Source: an uncultured Peptostreptococcaceae bacterium (lineage in GTDB: Bacteria; Bacillota; Clostridia; Peptostreptococcales; Anaerovoracaceae). Taken from it: a DNA stretch of 64,000 nt. The number at the start of each line of letters is the position of its first letter. Positions within the stretch are counted from its first letter, which is position 1. The DNA lies in assembly GCA_905235115.1 (NCBI GenBank), contig CAJOKT010000002.1, positions 1 to 64,000 on the forward strand, given 5' to 3'. The notes under the pieces are model-generated. The model was not told where the DNA came from. It saw only the letters and a list, made by a program, of their open reading frames with translations, and searched no databases. A program made the translations under genes and the position numbers. This document shows positions 35,451 to 43,687 of the stretch, in pieces.

Positions 35451-36287
35451 ATGAAGATAGGCATCAGGCTTTCAAATGAGGCTCTGGGCCTCAGACTGGC
35501 CAAACGGATAGCAGAACTTGCTCCGGGCACAGAGGCTGTCATAGGTCATAGCGAAGGAGAATTTGATCTCATCATAGAGGATGAAGATCTGAAGGAAATA
35601 TTTCCGGTATCAGAGGCTTTGGACAGGATGGAAGGCGAGTACTTCAGAAGGACAGGAAAAAGGCTGCAGAGGTCAAATAAGGGCCCCAGAGGCCTTTTTA
35701 TTTTTACATCTCAGACAGGAGGAAGCGGTCTTACAGCCGTTTCGTTCACGTTTTCAAGAATACTTTCGGGAAAACTGAACGCAAAGGTCATCTACATGGA
35801 TCTGGATTCATTCGGCCCTCTGGAATATCTGGAACAGGTCAGAGGGAGCAGGGGAAGTTCCGCAGAGCTCATGTACCTTCTCAAGTCCGGAGCGGAGGTC
35901 AGGACAGATGAATATTTTGCCGGGGACAGATACGGACCTGATGTGATCACCCTGAGGGACCCGGACAGAGAGACTCTTCTCAGGATACTGGATGATCCCA
36001 GGCACGAATACGCTGTGATCTCCGGAAAGCACGTGCCACTTAAGGCGGATGCGGTGATAGAAGTGGTGAATGAGAGAGACAGAAGGAGACCTGCGCCGTA
36101 CGAGAAGGCGGATCTGAGAGTGTTCAACAGAGGGACCGGTATTCCTGATGATGAGGCGTCTTTCACGGAGAACGGAGGGCAGGTAAGGATAGATATGTCA
36201 GGAGACTTCGCAATGGCTTTAGGGAAGCTTATGAAAGAGGTGACGGATGGATACGGCTACGGAAGAACTGAGAAAAACGGTGCTTGA
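35451..36287 (+). CDS. tadZ: TadZ/CpaE-like pilus localisation protein
   Basis: 278 residues from ATG 35451 (an in-frame ATG at 35334 would put the leader hairpin inside the gene). N-terminal receiver-like domain (MKIGIRLSNEALGLRLAKRI), then a ParA/MinD-like ATPase domain whose P-loop is IFTSQTGGSGLTAVSFTFSR (about residues 85-104) and MDLDSFGPLEYL. The usual GK(T/S) lysine is replaced by Leu, so nucleotide binding may be altered, as in other atypical TadZ proteins. In Tad systems this protein positions the pilus machine at the membrane. The end overlaps the TadA gene by 41 bases. Assignment rests partly on context. Confidence 0.75.
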   Translation: MKIGIRLSNEALGLRLAKRIAELAPGTEAVIGHSEGEFDLIIEDEDLKEIFPVSEALDRMEGEYFRRTGKRLQRSNKGPRGLFIFTSQTGGSGLTAVSFTFSRILSGKLNAKVIYMDLDSFGPLEYLEQVRGSRGSSAELMYLLKSGAEVRTDEYFAGDRYGPDVITLRDPDRETLLRILDDPRHEYAVISGKHVPLKADAVIEVVNERDRRRPAPYEKADLRVFNRGTGIPDDEASFTENGGQVRIDMSGDFAMALGKLMKEVTDGYGYGRTEKNGA

Positions 36288-37467
36288 AAATGCGAGACAG
36301 GCCATGCTGGAGGGATCCGGGGACCCTATGTCCGTCATAGTCAGGACCGTGTTCAGCCACAGTGGGTCCCGGGAACTGGAATGGGATGAACTGGACAGTC
36401 TGATCAGGCGTACGTACCTGATGACACGGGGAAAGCTGGGTATACTGGATCCCCTTCAGGAGGACGTTGACGTAACTGAGATCATGGTTAACGGCAAGGA
36501 CCGGATCTTTTATGAAAAGAACGGAAAGATCCAAAGATACGGCTTAAGCTTCGACACCACGGAGGATCTGGAGGAGGTCATAAGAAACATTGCGGGAAGC
36601 GTCCACAGGGAGATAAACGAACTGAATCCCATCGTGGATGCCAGGCTGGAGGACGGATCCAGAGTAAACGGAGTGTATAAGAACGTGGCCCTTAACGGGC
36701 CCATCCTTACCATACGGAAGTTTTCCGGAAAATATATCACCATGAATGATCTGGTTGGGAACGGGACCCTGGACAGGAGGCAGGCGGATTTTTTGAGAGC
36801 CCTGGTGGAATCGGGCTACAACCTGTTCATCTCAGGGGGCACATCATCCGGGAAGACCACGCTTCTGAACGCTCTCTCGGACTATGTGCCCGGGGAGGAG
36901 AGGGTAATAGTGATCGAAGACTCCATGGAACTCAAACTGAGTCATATCGAAAACATAGTACACATGGAGTGCAGGAACGCCAACTCCAGAGGAAAGGGCA
37001 TGGTGACCATGGCGGACCTGATAAAGACCAGCTTAAGGATGAGACCTGACCGCATAATCGTTGGTGAGGTGAGAGGCGGAGAGGTGGCGGACATGCTCCA
37101 GGCCATGAATACCGGACACTCCGGATCCATGTCCACGGGGCACGGAAACTCTGTGGAGGGGATGCTTAAGAGGCTGGAATCCATGTATCTCATGGCTGTG
37201 CCTTTGAACGTCGAGGCTATAAGGGCACAGATCGCAGAGGGAATCGACGTCATGGTCCACCTCGAGCGGGACAGCAGAAGGAACAGACACATAGCTGAGA
37301 TGAAGGAAGTGCTGGGGTACGAAAACGGCAGATTCATCTTAAACGATCTCACAGGCGAGGGCGGCATTAAAAACCTGAAAAAGGCTGAGGAAAGGAGTGC
37401 AGAACATGTGGAGATTCTTTGCCGGGGCACCGGCTCTGGGGATCATCCTGGGGAAGATATATTTTGA
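36247..37467 (+). CDS. cpaF: Tad pilus assembly ATPase TadA/CpaF
   Basis: 406-residue secretion ATPase of the type II/IV family that powers Flp pilus polymerisation. N-terminal VDVTEIMVNGKDRIFYEKNG and VDARLEDGSRVNGVY; Walker A GGTSSGKT at 197-204; Asp box VIVIEDSMELKL; Walker B RIIVGEVRGGEVADMLQAMNTGHSGSMSTGHGN with the His box. It overlaps TadZ upstream and the TadB gene by 62 bases downstream. Confidence 0.95.
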   Translation: MDTATEELRKTVLENARQAMLEGSGDPMSVIVRTVFSHSGSRELEWDELDSLIRRTYLMTRGKLGILDPLQEDVDVTEIMVNGKDRIFYEKNGKIQRYGLSFDTTEDLEEVIRNIAGSVHREINELNPIVDARLEDGSRVNGVYKNVALNGPILTIRKFSGKYITMNDLVGNGTLDRRQADFLRALVESGYNLFISGGTSSGKTTLLNALSDYVPGEERVIVIEDSMELKLSHIENIVHMECRNANSRGKGMVTMADLIKTSLRMRPDRIIVGEVRGGEVADMLQAMNTGHSGSMSTGHGNSVEGMLKRLESMYLMAVPLNVEAIRAQIAEGIDVMVHLERDSRRNRHIAEMKEVLGYENGRFILNDLTGEGGIKNLKKAEERSAEHVEILCRGTGSGDHPGEDIF

Positions 37468-38110
37468 CAGCTGGCTTGCGGGAGGTGCGCTGACTGCTGT
37501 ACTTCTCATGCTTTACCCCTGCTTCAGAAGATCTGAGGAGGAGAAGGCAAAAAGAGAACTTCTGATACAGTTCAGGGATCTTTTGTACTCTCTTTCAGCA
37601 TCATTTTCCGTTGGGAGGAACATGAAGCAGGCCCTGACAGAGTCCCTGGATTTCTGGGGGAATACCTACACGGGGTCTGATCCCATAGTGACGGAGACGA
37701 AGAGGATGATAAGAGAGATGGAGGAAGCAAACGAGACTGACGTCAAGGTGCTTAAGGATTTCGGAGAAAGGTCGGGACTCCGGGACATAAGGGATTTCGC
37801 CAATGTATACGAAAGCTGCAAGACCACGGGAGGAGACATGGGAAGAGCCATCGCAAGAGCAACGGAAGTCATCGGGGACAGGATAGAGATGGACAGGGAA
37901 CTCCGGTCCATGATGGCAGCCAAATTGAGCGAGGGAAGGATCGTAGGGACAGCGCCTGTCGTACTTGTCCTTGCCATGAGGGTATTCTCACCGGAATACA
38001 TGGAGCCCGTATATTCCTCTCCATCGGGAGCAATAGCCGCGCTTATGTCTCTGGGGCTTTCGGCTCTTGCTATAGTGATGACGGAAAGGATAAACAGAGT
38101 TGACTTTTGA
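37406..38110 (+). CDS. tadB: Tad pilus inner-membrane platform protein TadB
   Basis: 234 residues from ATG 37406, which has AAAGGAG 8 bases upstream. N-terminal membrane segments (ALGIILGKIYFDSWLAGGALTA..., residues about 7-34), a cytoplasmic T2SSF domain with FRDLLYSLSASFSVGRNMKQAL and FANVYESCKTTGGDMGRAI, and C-terminal helices (GTAPVVLVLAMRVFS, AIAALMSLGLSALAIVM). It forms the membrane platform with TadC. The long overlap with the cpaF end suggests tight coupling. Confidence 0.85.
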   Translation: MWRFFAGAPALGIILGKIYFDSWLAGGALTAVLLMLYPCFRRSEEEKAKRELLIQFRDLLYSLSASFSVGRNMKQALTESLDFWGNTYTGSDPIVTETKRMIREMEEANETDVKVLKDFGERSGLRDIRDFANVYESCKTTGGDMGRAIARATEVIGDRIEMDRELRSMMAAKLSEGRIVGTAPVVLVLAMRVFSPEYMEPVYSSPSGAIAALMSLGLSALAIVMTERINRVDF

Positions 38111-38612
38111 ATCCGTGAGAAAAAAGCAGGAGAAGCAAAGGGCCGATAGGGAGAAACAGGACGTGATAATGGAGCTTCCGGGATTTCTCAACCAGGTGCT
38201 GCTTCTCATGGATTCCGGCCTTATCTTAAGAGATGCGTTCATGAAGGTGGCGCTGGAGTATGAGAATGTGCCCGGGCCGGAAAGAGGTTTTTTCAGAGGA
38301 AAGGTCCTGGAGATGGCCCGGGCTTCAGAAAGGACAGGCGAGGATGTGATCGCCTTGTTTTATGAGTTTTCCTGCCGGACAGACGTGAAGGAACTGAAGA
38401 AGGCGGGAAATTTTTTGTATGAGAACAGGAACCTCGGAACTGAAATATGGGAAAGGCTTTCGGAACTGTCCGAAGGGCTTTGGCAGGAGAGAAAAAGACT
38501 CTGCCTGGAGAGGATGAGGGTGGCGGAGACCAGGATGAGCTTTCCTCTGGCGATCATGCTGATCTCACTGATAATTATGACATCAGCCCCTGCAGTGATG
38601 CAGATAACATAG
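38100..38612 (+). CDS. tadC: Tad pilus platform protein TadC (short form)
   Basis: 170 residues with the T2SSF pattern: IMELPGFLNQVLLLMDSGLILRDAF, MARASERTGEDVIALFYEF and terminal MSFPLAIMLISLIIMTSAPAVMQ membrane helix. The predicted start is TTG 38100 inside the tadB end, with GGAAAGGAT upstream; GTG 38115 is an alternative. It is shorter than Gram-negative TadC and lacks the first membrane helix. Confidence 0.75.
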   Translation: MTFESVRKKQEKQRADREKQDVIMELPGFLNQVLLLMDSGLILRDAFMKVALEYENVPGPERGFFRGKVLEMARASERTGEDVIALFYEFSCRTDVKELKKAGNFLYENRNLGTEIWERLSELSEGLWQERKRLCLERMRVAETRMSFPLAIMLISLIIMTSAPAVMQIT

Positions 38613-38630
38613 AAAAGGAGGTATTTTGCA

Positions 38631-38780
38631 ATGAAAGGATTATTCAGCAAGAGGGGAATGGAGATGGTCCAGGTAGCCATACTTGTGGCCATTGCGGTTG
38701 CCCTGGGACTGATCTTCAAGACACAGATAACGGATTTCGTTAACGATACGTTTTCGTCTCTTGACAGTGCCAGATTCTGA
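38631..38780 (+). CDS. flp: Flp-type IVb pilin, 49 residues
   Basis: A short frame with an excellent AAAAGGAGG site 8 bases before the ATG. The product begins MKGLFSKRGMEMVQVAILVA and continues as one hydrophobic helix (to about residue 29) and a polar tail ending DSARF. The size, the position after TadC and the hydrophobic helix with a Glu near its start match Flp1-family pilins of Clostridia. The processing site would be before GMEMVQ or MEMVQ. The prepilin peptidase is not in the window. Confidence 0.8.
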   Translation: MKGLFSKRGMEMVQVAILVAIAVALGLIFKTQITDFVNDTFSSLDSARF

Positions 38781-38935
38781 TGAAGATGGCGGAGGCGGCG
38801 CTGACCGTACCCCTGACAATACTGATCATGGTAAGTCTGATAGGGCTGATGATGAGTTTTTATTCGGAACTTGCCGATCAGGTGGCGGAACACGATGCGT
38901 ACAGATCGGAAACATATGAGAGTTTTGAAGTTTAA
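38780..38935 (+). CDS. small TadE-like membrane protein, 51 residues
   Basis: The ATG shares its first base with the pilin stop (TGATG). The product starts MKMAEAALTVPLTILIMVSL, a membrane helix with Glu near the N-terminus as in TadE-type pseudopilins (E-A-A-L-T-V-P), and has a polar tail. It overlaps the next gene by 20 bases. A pseudopilin role is inferred. Confidence 0.65.
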   Translation: MKMAEAALTVPLTILIMVSLIGLMMSFYSELADQVAEHDAYRSETYESFEV

Positions 38936-40133
38936 CAAAAAAGGTTCCTACGTGGTATATCTTGCCATGTTTCTTTCGGGGATGCTGATCATGTCCGGGG
39001 CAGTCATCAGCGCCTCGCACAGGGTGGCAGTGGATTCATCGGTAAAGAGTCTGGGGAATGTGTGGGCGGCAAGCATAACCGCAGAGTACGACAATGAACT
39101 TAGAGACAGATACGGCCTGTACGGGTTTTTTGCAAATGAAGTTCTGGTCAAGGATAAACTCAGCCTGTACAGCGGGTATTCCTTTGATGGTAAGGATTAC
39201 ATAGATGTCTCTTCGTTGGAGTGCAGTCTGGATGGGTATGAACTTTCCGACCTTGAAAACTTCAGAAGGCAGGCTGCGGAAAGTGTCCGTAGACTGTGGA
39301 GACCCAGGGCGGATGGTTCCAAAGAGGAAGAGGAGACAGAGGAACTGTCCGTCAACAGGTACATTTCTGCAGGCTGGATACTGGATGCGCTGCCATCTCA
39401 TTCGTACAAGGGGAGCTTGACCGGAGCGGATGGCATCAACAGCGTTCTTGAGATACCCTATATCTTCCTTGTCTTTAAAGATCATGTGGACGATAGAGAT
39501 CTTGGGAAAACATTTTTTTGCAATGAGGTGGAGTACATAATCTCGGGAAAGCCGGATGACGATAAGGCAGGAAGAGCCGTTTACAGAGAATTGTTATTGG
39601 AGAGGAACGGGCTGAATCTTGTATATCTGTATTCCTGCGCCGAGAAAAGGCAGCTGGCGCTTGAAGCTGCGGAGATCATTACTCCGGGGCCTGAGGCTCT
39701 GATCACCCAGGCTATCATTCTGGAGACATGGGCGCTCCTTGAGGCGAGAAACGACCTTGCGCTCCTTTATGACGGAGAGAAGGTGCCGGTGGTAAAGACG
39801 GACGCCAACTGGGCTCTGAGCATAGAGAATGCCTTGAATGCCGAAGAAAGCGGTACCGCTGATCAGGAGTTAGACACTGATCAGCCGGAGAAGAGTTATG
39901 TGCAGCCTGAACGCGTCGAAGGACAGGACTATAAGGACTATCTCACCACGCTGCTCATTGCCATGCCGGAACGGACCAGGCTCCTCAGGATGATGGATCT
40001 CATACAGATCAATATGAAGTACAGCTATTGCGGCGGATTTCTGCTTTCGGACTATTATACGGGATTTGAGTACAAGATGACGGTGAACGGGACAGAATAT
40101 GGATTCAAAGATACCTTCGAAAATGAAAAATAG
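38916..40133 (+). CDS. large TadE/TadG-like pilus-associated protein (DUF5702-like)
   Basis: 405 residues from ATG 38916. A positively charged N-terminus (MRVLKFNKKGSYVVYL) leads into one membrane helix (about 11-32). The extracytoplasmic part has the stretch SITAEYDNELRDRYGLYGFF, common to DUF5702-type proteins in Clostridial Tad loci, then an acidic Glu-rich insert near residue 140 and another near 310, and ends ...YTGFEYKMTVNGTEYGF. The function is unknown; location suggests a minor pilus or tip component. The end overlaps the next gene by 11 bases. Confidence 0.7.
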   Translation: MRVLKFNKKGSYVVYLAMFLSGMLIMSGAVISASHRVAVDSSVKSLGNVWAASITAEYDNELRDRYGLYGFFANEVLVKDKLSLYSGYSFDGKDYIDVSSLECSLDGYELSDLENFRRQAAESVRRLWRPRADGSKEEEETEELSVNRYISAGWILDALPSHSYKGSLTGADGINSVLEIPYIFLVFKDHVDDRDLGKTFFCNEVEYIISGKPDDDKAGRAVYRELLLERNGLNLVYLYSCAEKRQLALEAAEIITPGPEALITQAIILETWALLEARNDLALLYDGEKVPVVKTDANWALSIENALNAEESGTADQELDTDQPEKSYVQPERVEGQDYKDYLTTLLIAMPERTRLLRMMDLIQINMKYSYCGGFLLSDYYTGFEYKMTVNGTEYGFKDTFENEK

Positions 40134-40692
40134 AAAGGGGAGCTATATCGTGGAGGCATCCATGGCGCTCCCCGTATTCATCATCTGTTTCGTTTCCATC
40201 GCTCTTGTGATCACCATGATCTCAAGGTGCGAAAAGATCGTATTCGTTCAGAGCGAGAAGTCGCTTCGGCTGGATGAAACTGCCCCCCTTATTCTCACCA
40301 GGGTCCGGGATGAGGCCTACGACCTTAGGGATCTCAGGTTCATGTTTTCCCAAAAGGGGATCGATGACCTGATCCTGATCGATACGGAGACCAGGATGAA
40401 TGTGTCGGACCCGGTGGGGATAAACGGAAAAACAGTATTCAGGCTGAAGATCCTGTCCAGAGCAAGGACGGGAAAGACCGAAGACACGGGGCCGCTTCCC
40501 ATAGAGGAATTCATGGGCACTGAAAGGTCCTGCGAGGTGGTGGTGTTTCCCAAATACGGCCTCAGATTCCACCTGGAGACATGCAGATACGCGGTACAGG
40601 AGTACGCCGGAGAGGAGGTAAAACTTGTAATGCAGAAAAGAGACGCTGAACTGAAGGGATATACTCCCTGCCTTGTGTGCGGAGGGGGGTGA
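40123..40692 (+). CDS. TadE-like pseudopilin
   Basis: 189 residues. The N-terminus MKNRKGSYIVEASMALPVFI is the classic TadE motif (G-S-x-x-x-E-A-x-x-x-x-P), followed by the membrane helix ICFVSIALVITMIS. The remaining domain ends with LVMQKRDAELKGYTPCLVCGGG, carrying a CxxC near the C-terminus. ATG 40099 is an alternative in-frame start. It overlaps its neighbours on both sides (11 bases and ATGA-type). Confidence 0.8.
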   Translation: MKNRKGSYIVEASMALPVFIICFVSIALVITMISRCEKIVFVQSEKSLRLDETAPLILTRVRDEAYDLRDLRFMFSQKGIDDLILIDTETRMNVSDPVGINGKTVFRLKILSRARTGKTEDTGPLPIEEFMGTERSCEVVVFPKYGLRFHLETCRYAVQEYAGEEVKLVMQKRDAELKGYTPCLVCGGG

Positions 40693-41198
40693 TGGACAAC
40701 AGAAGAATAGCTGATATGAGCATGTTTGACAGTGATCTTACCGGGGCCATGGTGTCCGGCATCTCGGATGCCCTGGTCCCGCTCTCCCTTATAAGCACGT
40801 CTGAAGGGGTCATGGGGGTGTATGATCTGTCGGGGCTGAGCGACGTCAGCCTTGTGAAAAAAGGCGCAGCGGAGGTGCTGGACCTCATCGGACGGATAAT
40901 GGATGCACTTGACAGCCTTAAAGACATTTTGATTTTTCCGGAGGATATCATCTTAAGCGAAAAGGTGATATTCACAGACGACGTTACCGGCAAGGTCCGG
41001 ATATGTGTGATACATGGAAACTGCGAGAACGGGGAGAAGGAAAGCGTGGCATATCTCATTGACAGACTTAAAAAGATAACGGATCTCAGAGGCGCGGAAT
41101 ATCTGGAAATACTAAAAAGAGAGTATCTTGAACACAATTACAGCAGGAGAGGACTTCTTGCCCTGATCGAAGATATGAAAAGAGAAGCGGGCCCTTGA
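40692..41198 (+). CDS. DUF6382-like protein without FHA domain
   Basis: 168 residues, soluble. The pattern LTGAMVSGISDALVPLSLI, GVYDLSGLSDVSLVKKGAAEVLDLIGRIMDAL and LIFPEDIILSEKVIF resembles the DUF6382 domain which in other Clostridia is fused to a C-terminal FHA domain and lies in Tad pilus loci; here no FHA part follows. From memory of the family only. GGAGGGGGG upstream of ATG 40692, which overlaps the TadE stop. It ends the pilus operon and may carry regulatory or assembly signals. Confidence 0.6.
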   Translation: MDNRRIADMSMFDSDLTGAMVSGISDALVPLSLISTSEGVMGVYDLSGLSDVSLVKKGAAEVLDLIGRIMDALDSLKDILIFPEDIILSEKVIFTDDVTGKVRICVIHGNCENGEKESVAYLIDRLKKITDLRGAEYLEILKREYLEHNYSRRGLLALIEDMKREAGP

Positions 41199-41230
41199 AA
41201 ATGCTGCATCCATGGAATATAATCCATAGC

Positions 41231-43270
41231 ATGAAAGATATTTATGTGGCAAAAAACGCGGGGTTCTGCTTCGGCGTGAAGCGGGCCATCGACAAAACGG
41301 AGGCCCTTCTTGACGAGAAGGGGGAGGCTTTGATCTGCGGCTCTCTCATACACAACAAGTCCGTCACGGATGACATCGTGAGACGAGGAGGCCGGATCAT
41401 CCACTCCCTTGAGGAGGCCAAGGCGGGGGACACCGTTATCGTCAGGTCACATGGAGAAGGCGAACAGTTCTATCTGGACGCGAAAGAGCGGGGAATAGAA
41501 CTGATAGACGCCACCTGTCCCTTTGTGGAAAGGATACACAAGCTGGTCCGCGAGGCTGAGAACGAAGGCATGAATGTGGTTATCGTAGGCGACAGAGACC
41601 ATGCTGAGGTAAAGGGGACCGGCGGCTGGTGCAGGAAGTCCGTTATCGTGGATTCTTATGAAGAAGCTCTTCAGGTGGAAGAGGACGATCTTTTTGTGGT
41701 CTGCCAGACCACCATCATAAAGAGTGTTCTGGATGAAGTCTGCAGAGCATTCACGGAAAAAGGGAAAAAATTCAGGGTCGAAAACACTATCTGCAATGCA
41801 ACCACTGTCCGTCAGGAAAGCACTTCGGAACTTGCCAAAAAATGCGGTATGGTTCTTGTGGTCGGAGACAAATCCAGCTCCAACACCCAAAAGTTATTCA
41901 GCATTGCAAAAAAAAGTTCAAAAAATGTTTTTCTGATAGAAAAAATCGAAGATTTACCATTGCAAGAAATCAAAAAGTGTAATAAAATAGGCGTAACTGC
42001 GGGTGCGTCTACTCCGCAGAGATTAATTAGGGAGGTTATTTCGACCATGAATAACGAAATTGAAAAGTCAATGGAGGAACTCCTGGAGGAGGAACATTAC
42101 GATTTGAACGCTCAGATGCGTCTTCCCAGACTCCATGAAGTTGTTAACGGAACTGTTCACCAGGTTACTGAAAAGGGCATCATCGTTGACATGGGATACA
42201 AGAAAGACGGCTTGATCCCAAAAGAAGAAGTAACATTGGAAGGAGACCAGAAGTTAACAGACTTATTCAAGGTCGGTGACGAGATACAGGCCAAGGTTAT
42301 CAAGACTGATGACGGCGAGGGCGTTATTACTCTTTCCAAGAAGAGACTTGAACAGAATGCCAACTGGAACGAGATCGTTGAAGCTTTCGAGAACAAGACT
42401 GTTCTTAACGTAAAGGTAGTCCGCAAGGTCAACGGTGGAGTCATCGCTACCTACAAGGAAGTCAGCGGATTCATTCCTCTTTCCCAGCTTTCCGACAAGT
42501 ATGTGGAAGATGCTGAAGAGTTCATCGGACAGGAGTTCGATGTTAAGGTCACCAGGATCGACCAGAGAAGAAACAGAGCTGTGTTCTCCCATAAGGTCAT
42601 CGCGCAGGAAGAGAAGCAGCAGAGACTGGATGCCATCTGGAACACACTTTCAGAGGGTGACATCGTCGAAGGTAAGGTCATGAGATTCACAGACTACGGC
42701 GCATTCGTAGATCTGGGCGGCATCGACGGACTTCTCCACATTTCCGAGATATCCTGGGGCAAGCTTAAACACCCGCAGGAAGTGCTGGCTATCGGCGATA
42801 CCATCAGAGTCAAGATCCTTGGCATGAACCGTGAGAAGGGCAAGATCTCTCTTGGCCTCAAGCAGTGCACACCTGAGCCCTGGACGGTCATCTATGACAA
42901 GTATCAGGTCGGTCAGGAAGTAGAAGGAAAAGTTGTCCAGATCAAGGAATACGGCGCATTCGTTGAACTCGAGCCCGGACTTGACGGACTTGTCCACATC
43001 TCTGAGGTAGCTCACAAGAGAGTTAAGGATATCTCAGAAGAGCTTAAGCTGGGCGAGACCGTGAAGGCCAAGATCCTTGACATCGATCCTGAGAGGAAGA
43101 GGATCAGCCTTTCCATCAAGCAGACCCTGGAACCCGAGGAAGAACCTGAAGAGGAAGAGCCTGCTGAGGAAGAAGCTCCTGAGGCTGAAGGACCCGCAGC
43201 GGAAGAACCTGCAGCAGAAGAACCTGCAGCTGAGGCTGAGGAATCCGCAGAAGAGAAGACTGAAGAGTGA
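41231..43270 (+). CDS. ispH-rpsA: fused HMBPP reductase (IspH) and ribosomal protein S1
   Basis: 679 residues starting MKDIYVAKNAGFCFGVKRA; TTG 41195 and ATG 41201 are possible but give no better homology. Residues about 1-272 are IspH, the last MEP-pathway enzyme, with iron-sulfur cysteines in AGFCFGVKRA, DATCPFVERI and TICNATTVRQEST. Residues 273-660 are S1, with four S1 domains (beginning near VNGTVHQVTEKG, KTVLNVKVVRKV, DIVEGKVMRFTDYG and EVEGKVVQIKEYG). A long Glu/Ala/Pro-rich tail follows. The fusion is known from Clostridia. The junction (41880-42060) is AT-rich and holds an internal promoter and ribosome site. Confidence 0.95.
   Translation: MKDIYVAKNAGFCFGVKRAIDKTEALLDEKGEALICGSLIHNKSVTDDIVRRGGRIIHSLEEAKAGDTVIVRSHGEGEQFYLDAKERGIELIDATCPFVERIHKLVREAENEGMNVVIVGDRDHAEVKGTGGWCRKSVIVDSYEEALQVEEDDLFVVCQTTIIKSVLDEVCRAFTEKGKKFRVENTICNATTVRQESTSELAKKCGMVLVVGDKSSSNTQKLFSIAKKSSKNVFLIEKIEDLPLQEIKKCNKIGVTAGASTPQRLIREVISTMNNEIEKSMEELLEEEHYDLNAQMRLPRLHEVVNGTVHQVTEKGIIVDMGYKKDGLIPKEEVTLEGDQKLTDLFKVGDEIQAKVIKTDDGEGVITLSKKRLEQNANWNEIVEAFENKTVLNVKVVRKVNGGVIATYKEVSGFIPLSQLSDKYVEDAEEFIGQEFDVKVTRIDQRRNRAVFSHKVIAQEEKQQRLDAIWNTLSEGDIVEGKVMRFTDYGAFVDLGGIDGLLHISEISWGKLKHPQEVLAIGDTIRVKILGMNREKGKISLGLKQCTPEPWTVIYDKYQVGQEVEGKVVQIKEYGAFVELEPGLDGLVHISEVAHKRVKDISEELKLGETVKAKILDIDPERKRISLSIKQTLEPEEEPEEEEPAEEEAPEAEGPAAEEPAAEEPAAEAEESAEEKTEE
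41960..42049 (+). promoter_or_regulatory. internal promoter and ribosome site for free S1
   Basis: Inside ispH: TTGCAA at 41960-41965, 17 bases, TAAAAT at 41983-41988; then AGGGAGG at 42029-42035 and ATG at 42047 in frame with S1 (Met273, MNNEIEKSM). It would give a 407-residue separate S1. Confidence 0.55.
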
Positions 43271-43291
43271 TCAGCAAGAAATCAATATCGG

Positions 43292-43320
43292 AAGACCCGG
43301 TGATCTCATCGGGTCTTTTG
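43292..43320 (+). terminator. Rho-independent terminator
   Basis: AAGACCCG/CGGGTCTT stem, 10-base loop, then TTGTT. It ends the ispH-rpsA transcript; the T-tract is short. Confidence 0.75.
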
Positions 43321-43345
43321 TTATGCAATGAACCGGAGAAGAAAC

Positions 43346-43675
43346 ATGACAAACAGGACACTTGGAGACAAAGGAGAAGATCTTGCCGCCTCCGTACTGG
43401 AGGAAAAGGGTTATTCCATACTGGCGAGGAATTATACCACACAGGCAGGAGAGATAGATATAATCGCAAAGAAGGACGGCACCCTCATTTTTTGCGAAGT
43501 GAAGACAAGGCTGTCGGACCGTCTGGGAAACGGCAGGGATGCCGTGGACGAGAGAAAGCAGCAGAAGATCAAAAGATCTGCTCAAATATATCTGATGAAT
43601 ACCGGGATCCCTTTCGAATACTGTGAATTCCACGTTATGGAGATCAGCGTAGGGCACCTGGAAGCCTGCTTTTAA
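43346..43675 (+). CDS. YraN family (UPF0102) nuclease-like protein
   Basis: 109 residues from ATG 43346 (GGAGAAG upstream); ATG 43328 overlaps the terminator tail. The restriction-endonuclease-like core is GDKGEDLAASVLEEKGY, ARNYTTQAGEIDIIAKKDG and FCEVKTRLSDRLGNGRDAVD, i.e. the E...D...ExK pattern of the family. Function is unclear but often linked to DNA repair or competence; it directly precedes comM. Confidence 0.9.
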   Translation: MTNRTLGDKGEDLAASVLEEKGYSILARNYTTQAGEIDIIAKKDGTLIFCEVKTRLSDRLGNGRDAVDERKQQKIKRSAQIYLMNTGIPFEYCEFHVMEISVGHLEACF

Positions 43676-43687
43676 GGGGTGGATGAG

